This document shows, piece by piece, positions 1 to 4,997 of a stretch of DNA of 6,201 bases (positions within the stretch are counted from its first letter, which is position 1; every line of letters begins with the position of its first letter). The DNA is from Actinomycetota bacterium (lineage in GTDB: Bacteria > Desulfobacterota > Deferrimicrobia > Deferrimicrobiales > Deferrimicrobiaceae). Location: NCBI GenBank assembly GCA_016844415.1, contig JAENIX010000058.1, positions 1 through 6,201 of the forward strand, in the 5' to 3' direction. The notes under the pieces are model-generated. The model was not told where the DNA came from, did not search any database, and saw nothing but the letters and a program-made list of their open reading frames with translations. The position numbers and the translations under genes are program-made.

Positions 1-413
1 GCGCTGAACGACTGGGCGACCAGCCTGTTCTTGTCGATTATAACCGGAAAGATGATCTTGTTCTCCATTCCCTGCATGAACTTCACGACGCGGTGGGTTC
101 CGAACGAGTCCAGATTGACCCCGATGATGAGCAGTCCCTTATCCTTGAACTCGCTGTAGATTTCGTTCAGCCGGGGCATCTCCTCGATGCAGGAGGCGCA
201 GTAGATCGACCAGAAGTCCAGTACGACGACGTTCTTCCCCTTGAGCTTGGCGTAGTCGATAGTCTGGTTGTCGATCGTCAGGCCGGAAAACGCCGGGGCC
301 TGATCGCCTTCCTTGATCCCCTTGCCCCCCCCGAAAAACGCTCCCGCGGGCTGCACGATCATAAAGACCGCCAGAGCCGCCCACATCAACATCATCGGGG
401 ATCTTCGGTTCAT
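1..413 (-). CDS. Exported TlpA/ResA-type thioredoxin, 3' end beyond window
   Basis: This is a periplasmic thiol-disulfide oxidoreductase of the TlpA/AhpC-TSA redoxin group; 137 residues are visible and the C-terminus lies beyond base 1. The ATG at 413-411 has a clear Shine-Dalgarno (AAGGAG on the minus strand, 426-421) seven bases upstream. Residues 1-25 form a Sec signal peptide: basic MNRR, a hydrophobic core, and a cleavage site after PAGA. Residues 35-60 match the redoxin start (EGDQAPAFSG), followed by VVVLDFWSIYCASC with the active-site cysteines C72 and C75, then EEMPRL and a GVNLD strand. The motif is CASC rather than the usual CxPC. The family cis-proline loop should follow the FPVIID segment and is not visible. 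Such proteins keep apocytochrome c cysteines or other periplasmic thiols reduced. A ResB-like gene at 4998 supports a role in cytochrome c maturation, but general thiol reduction is equally possible. Confidence 0.9.
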   Translation of the reverse strand, partial: MNRRSPMMLMWAALAVFMIVQPAGAFFGGGKGIKEGDQAPAFSGLTIDNQTIDYAKLKGKNVVVLDFWSIYCASCIEEMPRLNEIYSEFKDKGLLIIGVNLDSFGTHRVVKFMQGMENKIIFPVIIDKNRLVAQSFS

Positions 414-442
414 TTTCGCGCTCCTTCGGGCCTGAACTACAT

Positions 443-471
443 TTTATAGCACAGGAATCACGTTTAATAAA
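443..471 (-). promoter_or_regulatory. Candidate sigma-70 promoter for the thioredoxin gene
   Basis: Read on the minus strand, TATAAA (448-443) matches five of six bases of the -10 consensus. TTTATT (471-466) lies exactly 17 bases upstream as a weak -35 (three of six matches). It sits in an AT-rich patch about 30 bases from the ATG, the right place for a promoter of this gene. This is a motif match only. Confidence 0.35.
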
Positions 472-511
472 ACAGGAAACACCCGCCCCTTCCCGGGGGT
501 TCCGTGCCGGC

Positions 512-540
512 TTGAGATTTTATCGCCGACAATGTAACAT
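512..540 (+). promoter_or_regulatory. Candidate sigma-70 promoter for the rightward gene run
   Basis: TTGAGA (512-517, five of six -35 matches) is followed after 17 bases by TAACAT (535-540, four of six -10 matches). Transcription would start near 547 and leave a leader of about 170 bases before the first large gene at 717. A dyad at 525-546 covers the -10 element, as expected if the promoter is controlled by a repressor. This is a motif match only. Confidence 0.35.
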
Positions 541-546
541 ATCGGC
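525..546. promoter_or_regulatory. Interrupted palindrome overlapping the rightward -10, possible operator
   Basis: Two nested inverted arms are present: GCCGA (525-529) with TCGGC (542-546), and ATGT (532-535) with ACAT (537-540) around a single central A. The spacers between arms differ by one base (CA on the left, A on the right), so the symmetry is slightly imperfect. Nine base pairs in 22 bases, lying over the candidate -10 hexamer in a divergent intergenic region, suggest a dimeric regulator site. The regulator is unknown; the sequence does not clearly match a named operator. Confidence 0.35.
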
Positions 547-610
547 AAATCGCGGGTATTTTTTAGCGTTTTTCTTCTCGGTTCAGAATGAAACGCCTGG
601 GAGGTTATCT

Positions 611-673
611 ATGAAAAGGATCCGTTTCGCAGTACCCAAGGTGGTCGGCTCTTCCAGCGTCCATCCCTGCTGA
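611..673 (+). CDS. Possible 20-residue leader peptide ORF
   Basis: An ATG at 611 with a good ribosome site (GGGAGG, 599-604, six bases upstream) opens an ORF of 20 codons beginning MKRIRFAVPK and ending at TGA 671-673. An even shorter ORF (588-614, MKRLGGYL) overlaps its start. The stop codon of the 20-codon ORF falls inside the hairpin at 663-692, so translation could affect folding of the leader. No homology is recognised. It may be chance, or a remnant of the true start of the next gene after a frameshift. Confidence 0.2.
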   Translation: MKRIRFAVPKVVGSSSVHPC

Positions 674-692
674 TTCGCCGGACGGCAGGGAT
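663..692 (+). promoter_or_regulatory. Leader hairpin upstream of the first large gene
   Basis: ATCCCTGC (663-670) pairs perfectly with GCAGGGAT (685-692). A T-G wobble (671/684) and a G-C pair (672/683) extend the stem to ten pairs, leaving a ten-base loop. An outer helix could form between GATCCG (619-624) and CGGATC (700-705). No U-run follows, so this is not an ordinary intrinsic terminator. It lies 24 bases before the TTG at 717 and could influence translation or elongation. It does not match a riboswitch class that I recognise. Confidence 0.3.
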
Positions 693-716
693 CGCTATCC
701 GGATCGTTCTCCTGCA

Positions 717-1853
717 TTGACACCGCGCGCAGATCGAAAAGCAGGACTTCTTCTTTTTCTCTCGCTGCTCGTCGCGGCTCCCGCATGCTTCCCCCGAGGC
801 CTTTCCCCCATCGATAGCGCAAACGGTTCGTCCGCACGTGCGATGCGGCAGGGGATTGACGTCCACGTGACCCACCGCGAATCCCCGCTTTCCGGGGCCC
901 GGGTTGAGTGGCGCCGGTCGCCGGCGGGGGACGGCGAGGTGTCCGCAGCGGCCGGCGTGACGGACGGCGATGGAAACGCCGCGTTCGACCTTCCGGCGGG
1001 ACAGTATTTTCTCGTCGTCCAGTGGCGCGGCGATGGCGATTACGGGCGACCGATCGCGCCGGGAGACCGTTTCGCTTATTTCGGCGGCAACCCGGTGTTC
1101 GCGGCACAAGGCATTTTCCGGGAATATTTCATAAGCGTGGAGGAGTTCGCGGTGGCGGGGCCTACTCCAGCGGCCGTGACGCCGAAGGGAACGGGGGTTT
1201 ACGGCCGTGTGCTCGCCGATTCGTCGCCTGTAGCGGGCGCACACGTGAGCGCCTATCCAGGTATCGCGACGGCCTTCCGGGAGATAGGATTCGCCGCTTC
1301 GGCTCCGACCGGGGTAGACGGCGTCTTCATGCTGGATCTTCCGCCGGGGAAATATTACCTGGTCGCCAGGAAGCGGGCGGGCGGGGGAGTGGCCGGACCG
1401 CTCCGGAAAGGAGACCGGTACGGATACTACGCCGCGAATCCCGTGACCGTCGCCGCGGGGGATTTCACCCGGGTGACCATCCCGGTCACTCTCCTCAAGC
1501 TCCGCAATACGCCATCCTACTCCGCCGGGTACGTTGCGGCCTCTTCGATCGAAGGAAGGATCATCGGCCGGGACGGCAAGCCGCGCAAAGGAGTCTACGC
1601 GGCCCTTTACGACAACCCGGACCTCCTGAACAGGCCGGTCTTCCTGTCGGAGGTCACCGGTGAAGACGGCAGATACCGCATCCCCGTCCCCGTTCCAGGC
1701 ACATACAGCCTCGGGGCGCGAAGCGGGTACGGCGGCTCTCCAGCGCCGGGCAGCTTTTATGGCCGGTTCGAAGGGAACCCCGGGCATTCCGTCACGCTGA
1801 AGGAGGGAGACCGGCTGACCGGCATCGACATCGTCGTTGCCGAAGTGTATTAA
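717..1853 (+). CDS. Exported protein with three carboxypeptidase-regulatory-like repeats
   Basis: This 378-residue protein appears to be exported and built of three tandem beta-sandwich domains of the carboxypeptidase-regulatory (transthyretin-like) type. Residues 8-23 are a hydrophobic signal core (LLLFLSLLVAAPA) followed by C24. The lipobox is poor because proline sits at -2, so lipoprotein status is uncertain. The repeats span roughly residues 45-143, 158-261 and 276-376. Each has a DG-rich turn, a PxGxY strand (PAGQYFLV, PPGKYYLV, VPGTYSLG) and then a GDR/Y..NP region; NPV appears in the first two. The TTG start is chosen because it precedes the signal core. The frame is open back to 615 but has no other start codon there, and its third-position GC is low, so it is probably non-coding. 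No good ribosome site precedes the TTG. Such domains usually bind ligands or stabilise surface proteins; no catalytic motif is visible. The specific function is unknown. Confidence 0.82.
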   Translation: MTPRADRKAGLLLFLSLLVAAPACFPRGLSPIDSANGSSARAMRQGIDVHVTHRESPLSGARVEWRRSPAGDGEVSAAAGVTDGDGNAAFDLPAGQYFLVVQWRGDGDYGRPIAPGDRFAYFGGNPVFAAQGIFREYFISVEEFAVAGPTPAAVTPKGTGVYGRVLADSSPVAGAHVSAYPGIATAFREIGFAASAPTGVDGVFMLDLPPGKYYLVARKRAGGGVAGPLRKGDRYGYYAANPVTVAAGDFTRVTIPVTLLKLRNTPSYSAGYVAASSIEGRIIGRDGKPRKGVYAALYDNPDLLNRPVFLSEVTGEDGRYRIPVPVPGTYSLGARSGYGGSPAPGSFYGRFEGNPGHSVTLKEGDRLTGIDIVVAEVY

Positions 1854-1858
1854 GCCAT

Positions 1859-1892
1859 CCCGCAAGGTTTTCCAGGCCAAATATCCTGCGGG
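1859..1892 (+). other. Hairpin just after the stop codon, possible attenuator
   Basis: CCCGCA (1859-1864) pairs with TGCGGG (1887-1892), and GG (1866-1867) can continue pairing with CC (1885-1886) across one bulged A. The stem starts five bases after the TAA of the repeat-domain gene and lies in the only sizeable gap (70 bases) of the rightward run. It lacks a T-run directly after the stem, so it may act as an RNA-stability element or partial attenuator rather than a full terminator. Confidence 0.25.
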
Positions 1893-1923
1893 CTGTATTT
1901 CCGCATGGTAATGTATTTCGATC

Positions 1924-3477
1924 ATGTCCGTGCGCACCCTGCGACGCATTTCCCAGTGGGCGATATTCCTGGTTTTCGTGTTCCTTTTCCTGAACACGGA
2001 GTACAAGGACAACGACGTCCTCCCTTACGCGGTCAACATTTTCCTGAGACTCGATCCGCTGGTCGCCGCCGCGGCAGCGGTTTCCGGGAGGGCGCTCATA
2101 AGCCTCTTGTGGCCCGCGCTGATCGTCGCGGGACTCACGATTCTCCTCGGCCGTTTTTTTTGCGGATGGGCGTGCCCGATGGGATCCCTCCTGGACGCCG
2201 TCGACGCGACCGTCTTCGCCGGCCCGAGGAGCAGAGGCGCCGTTCCACCTTCCTGGCGGCGGTGGAAATACCTGATCCTGGTTTTTCTCGCGGGTTCGGC
2301 GTTGTTCACGCTCCAGTGGGTTTTCTTCTTCGATCCGATCAGCATCCTCATACGCACTTTCGCCGTTTCCGTGTTCCCCGCACTGAACCGTATCGTGCAC
2401 GATGCGTTCGGCGCTCTCTACCAGGCCCACCCCGGCGCGGCGGCGTTTGTTTCCGAGCCGGTTTACGGTTTTCTCAAGGCGCACTTCCTCGCCTTCGAAC
2501 AGCCGGTGTTCAGGACGGCGGCGCCGGTCGGCCTCTTCTTCCTTGCCATCCTCGCCGCGGAGTATTACCAGAGACGGTTCTGGTGTCGGAACCTCTGCCC
2601 CCTGGGCGCGCTCCTGGGCCTGCTTGGCAGGTTCGGCCTGTTCCGAAGGCGGGTGATGGAGGACGGCTGCACCCGCTGCGACCTGTGCGAGAAGAGCTGC
2701 CGGATGGGCGCCATTCACGATGACGTCGAGACGTTCCACGGCGAATGCGTCGGTTGCATGGACTGCCAGGTGATCTGCCCGGAAGAAGTCATCCGGTTCT
2801 CCGGGAAAGAGGGGAGGCGGGAGGCCGCCGTGGACCTGACACGCCGGGGGCTCATGACTTCGGCGGCCCTGGGGGCGTTCACCGTGCCGTTCTTCCGCGT
2901 GGAAGCGCGCCGCAAGGCTCCGGATCCGGGCCTTATACGTCCGCCCGGCGCGCTGTCCGAGGACGGGTTCCTCGCTCGCTGCACCAGGTGCGGGGAGTGC
3001 ATGAGGGTCTGCATCGCGAACGGCCTCCAGCCCACCTGGTTCGAGGCGGGGCTGGAAGGAATGTGGAGCCCGGTCCTCGTGCCGCGGATAGGGTACTGCG
3101 AATTCAACTGCACGCTATGCGGCCAGGTGTGTCCGACCGGCGCGATCCGGCGGCTTCCGCTCGCAGACAAGAAAAAAGTGGTAATAGGCCTTGCGGAGGT
3201 GGACCGTAGCCGCTGCCTGCCATGGAGGGGGCAATCCGACTGCATCGTCTGCGAAGAGCACTGCCCTACGGCACAAAAGGCCATCCTCATGAAGGAGGAA
3301 AAGGGGATGACGATCACAGGCGAGGTAAGGGTGTTCAAAAGACCCTACATCGACGAGAGGTTGTGCATCGGGTGCGGCATCTGCGAAACGAAGTGCCCGT
3401 TGACCGACCGCGGCGCCGTCTACGTGACCTCCAGGGGCGAATCGAGGGCTGTTTCGGGGGATCCCATTGCATCGTAA
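1924..3477 (+). CDS. NapH-NapG fusion polyferredoxin with internal Tat-like segment
   Basis: This 517-residue membrane iron-sulfur protein reads as NapH joined to NapG. The NapH part has four membrane segments (about 11-25, 58-79, 115-136 and 199-216), two CxxxCP motifs (C80/C84 and C221/C225), LDP and FDP motifs, and two ferredoxin-type 4Fe-4S motifs (C249-C259, C275-C285). A twin-arginine segment follows: LTRRGLM at 305-311, a weakly hydrophobic stretch to about 324, then basic RVEARRK. The NapG/MauM part carries four more cluster motifs (C353-C363; C392/C396-C403; C431/C440-C447, including the CLPW motif; C481-C491). Four segments put the first ferredoxin domain in the cytoplasm, and the fifth would carry the NapG part to the periplasm. 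NapGH relatives pass electrons from quinol toward periplasmic acceptors; the acceptor here is unknown. A stop at 1909 lies in frame upstream, so ATG 1924 is the first ATG. The ribosome site is weak. Confidence 0.95.
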   Translation: MSVRTLRRISQWAIFLVFVFLFLNTEYKDNDVLPYAVNIFLRLDPLVAAAAAVSGRALISLLWPALIVAGLTILLGRFFCGWACPMGSLLDAVDATVFAGPRSRGAVPPSWRRWKYLILVFLAGSALFTLQWVFFFDPISILIRTFAVSVFPALNRIVHDAFGALYQAHPGAAAFVSEPVYGFLKAHFLAFEQPVFRTAAPVGLFFLAILAAEYYQRRFWCRNLCPLGALLGLLGRFGLFRRRVMEDGCTRCDLCEKSCRMGAIHDDVETFHGECVGCMDCQVICPEEVIRFSGKEGRREAAVDLTRRGLMTSAALGAFTVPFFRVEARRKAPDPGLIRPPGALSEDGFLARCTRCGECMRVCIANGLQPTWFEAGLEGMWSPVLVPRIGYCEFNCTLCGQVCPTGAIRRLPLADKKKVVIGLAEVDRSRCLPWRGQSDCIVCEEHCPTAQKAILMKEEKGMTITGEVRVFKRPYIDERLCIGCGICETKCPLTDRGAVYVTSRGESRAVSGDPIAS

Positions 3478-4345
3478 GCTGGAGAACGTTTTCTATGAAG
3501 TGCGGTCGCCCAAGCTCTCGTGGGGGGATATCGGCGGGCTCGCGGGACCGAAGGCGAAGATGAAGGAGATGGTGTCCCTGCCGCTCGCGCGGGGGGAGCG
3601 GCTCCGGGAAATGGGCGTGGACCTGCCGTCCGGCGTGATGCTATGGGGCCCGCTTGGACTGGGGATCACAATGCTGGCCGAGGCCTCGGCGAAAGACGCC
3701 GGTGCGACGTTCGTATACGTTTCCGGCCAGGAGATGCTGGGGAAGATCGACCGCATGGAGGAGGCGTTCGGGATCGCCGTCCGGGAGGCGCCTTCCGTTT
3801 TTTTCATATCCGACATCGACTGGCTCTGCCCGCGCGCGGGCGCTTCCTACGAATGGCGGGACGGAACCCTCCGGGGAAAGCCGCCGACTTTCGCCGACAT
3901 TTCTTTCACCGGGAAGTTCCTGGCGCTCCTCGATTCGCTGCTTCACGAGCCCCGCGTCCGGCTGGTCGGGTCGTGCTACCGCATCGACGTCGTGGACCAG
4001 GCGGCGATCAAGGAGAAGAAGCGGTTCAACCGGAAGATCTTCGTGCCGCCCCCTACAGCGGAAGATCGCAGGGAGATACTCGCGATATATGCCGGAAGGA
4101 TGCCGCTCACAGAAGATGTAGATCTTGGGCTGATCGCCGGGAAGGCGGAAGGGTGCACCGGATGGGACATCGAGAACCTTTGCAGGAAAGCGGCGATCCT
4201 AGCCGTGGAGGAATGCGAAGACCGGGTTGCCCTCCGGCATTTCCTCGCCGCTCTTTCGGCAATTACACCGTGGCTGACCCCGGACATGACGGAAGGGTAC
4301 CTGCGGATCTTCCGGGAAGATTGCCCGCACCACTATTCATTCTGA
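3467..4345 (+). CDS. Degenerate AAA+ protein, Cdc48/FtsH type, Walker motifs lost
   Basis: This 292-residue protein is a single AAA+ domain of the classical Cdc48/FtsH clade, without signal peptide or membrane segment. The fold markers are WGDIGGLAGPK (19-29), GVDLPSGVMLWGP (50-62), a VPPPTAEDRREIL segment (193-205) and GCTGWDIENLCRKAA (229-243). The catalytic parts are lost: Walker A reads GPLGLGIT (61-68), with isoleucine for the essential lysine, and Walker B reads FFISDID (112-118) where relatives have IDEID. The sensor-1 ATN is SCY (169-171). RFNR (186-189) keeps both arginines that correspond to the arginine fingers. ATP hydrolysis is therefore unlikely; it may act as a scaffold or as a regulatory partner of an active AAA+ subunit, which is not in this window. 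The TTG start overlaps the previous gene by 11 bases, has GGGGGA five bases upstream, and preserves the WGDIGG region; the first internal ATG would remove it. Confidence 0.88.
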   Translation: MHRKLENVFYEVRSPKLSWGDIGGLAGPKAKMKEMVSLPLARGERLREMGVDLPSGVMLWGPLGLGITMLAEASAKDAGATFVYVSGQEMLGKIDRMEEAFGIAVREAPSVFFISDIDWLCPRAGASYEWRDGTLRGKPPTFADISFTGKFLALLDSLLHEPRVRLVGSCYRIDVVDQAAIKEKKRFNRKIFVPPPTAEDRREILAIYAGRMPLTEDVDLGLIAGKAEGCTGWDIENLCRKAAILAVEECEDRVALRHFLAALSAITPWLTPDMTEGYLRIFREDCPHHYSF

Positions 4346-4361
4346 ACCGGCGGAGAGACCA

Positions 4362-4976
4362 TTGAGAAAGTCATTCAACATCCCGGCCGCCGCGGCGCTT
4401 GCCGCCGCGATCGCCCTGGCCGGGGCCGCTTACTCCCAGGCGTGCGTGGGACGGACGCTTTTCATCGGCTACTTCGACGCTCCTGAACAGGCCATGGTGG
4501 CCAACATCCTGTCCGTGTTCATCGACGAGAGGACGGGCACGACAGTGAAACTCAGCAGGTTCCCCACGCGCGCGGAGGCGTTCGAGGCCGTCCGGAAAGA
4601 CCGGGTCAGCATATATGCAGACTACTCCTCGGTTATCCTCGGGATGATTCCCGGAGAAAAGCCGGCCCCGGACCTGGAAAAGAATTTCGCCCGCCTGAAA
4701 GAGGTCTTGAGCCGGGATTACAACGTCGTCCTGCTGGAGCCGTTCGGGTATGACCGGTATTTTACCGGCAAGCCGAAAGCGGGGGAGATGCCGGGGCAGG
4801 CGGGAGTGATGGTGTGCAAGGACGCGATCTCGAAGTTCCCCGCCCTCCCGAAACTCCTGGCGAAACTGCGCGGCGCCCTCGACAACGGGACGATGGCGTC
4901 GCTGCTTGCGGAGGCGGAGAAGTCGGACGTGAAATCGGTCGCGCGCCGGTTTCTGAAGTCCCGCAGGCTCATCTGA
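4362..4976 (+). CDS. Short exported OpuAC/ProX-like ligand-binding protein
   Basis: This 204-residue exported protein resembles the OpuAC family, the periplasmic ligand-binding component of glycine betaine, choline or carnitine transporters. Residues 1-27 form a signal peptide with probable cleavage after SQA, leaving C28 at or near the mature N-terminus. Family-like segments follow in order: LFIGYFDAPEQAMVANIL (33-50), VSIYADYSSV (82-91) where relatives have a DxYxEYTG-type motif, NVVLLEPFGYDRYF (121-134), and a C-terminal region rich in short helices ending ARRFLKSRRLI. It is shorter than the usual 270-300 residues and lacks much of the second lobe. No permease or ATPase gene is beside it. 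The TTG start has GGAGA (4352-4356) five bases upstream and lies 16 bases after the previous stop, so it is very likely co-transcribed with the pseudo-AAA gene. The ligand is unknown; a sensory or accessory role is an inference. Confidence 0.75.
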   Translation: MRKSFNIPAAAALAAAIALAGAAYSQACVGRTLFIGYFDAPEQAMVANILSVFIDERTGTTVKLSRFPTRAEAFEAVRKDRVSIYADYSSVILGMIPGEKPAPDLEKNFARLKEVLSRDYNVVLLEPFGYDRYFTGKPKAGEMPGQAGVMVCKDAISKFPALPKLLAKLRGALDNGTMASLLAEAEKSDVKSVARRFLKSRRLI

Positions 4977-4997
4977 GCTGCCTGGAGCGAGGCGCGG

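Noticed and set aside
547..716. Cyclic dinucleotide (GEMM-type) riboswitch in the leader, as seen before redox genes in Geobacter-like bacteria
   Set aside because: The leader has stems, but I could not find the conserved GEMM core segments.
717..722. Perfect TTGACA -35 hexamer
   Set aside because: It coincides with the TTG start codon and no -10-like hexamer lies 16-18 bases downstream, so it is most likely chance.
609..2012. Long open frame on the minus strand (467 codons) opposite the repeat-domain gene
   Set aside because: It is arginine- and proline-rich with no recognisable domain and lies antisense to a gene with a signal peptide and clear domain repeats; such frames are common in GC-rich DNA.
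1792..2739. Minus-strand open frame of 315 codons opposite the polyferredoxin gene
   Set aside because: Low-complexity, charged composition opposite an unmistakable iron-sulfur membrane protein; a shadow frame.
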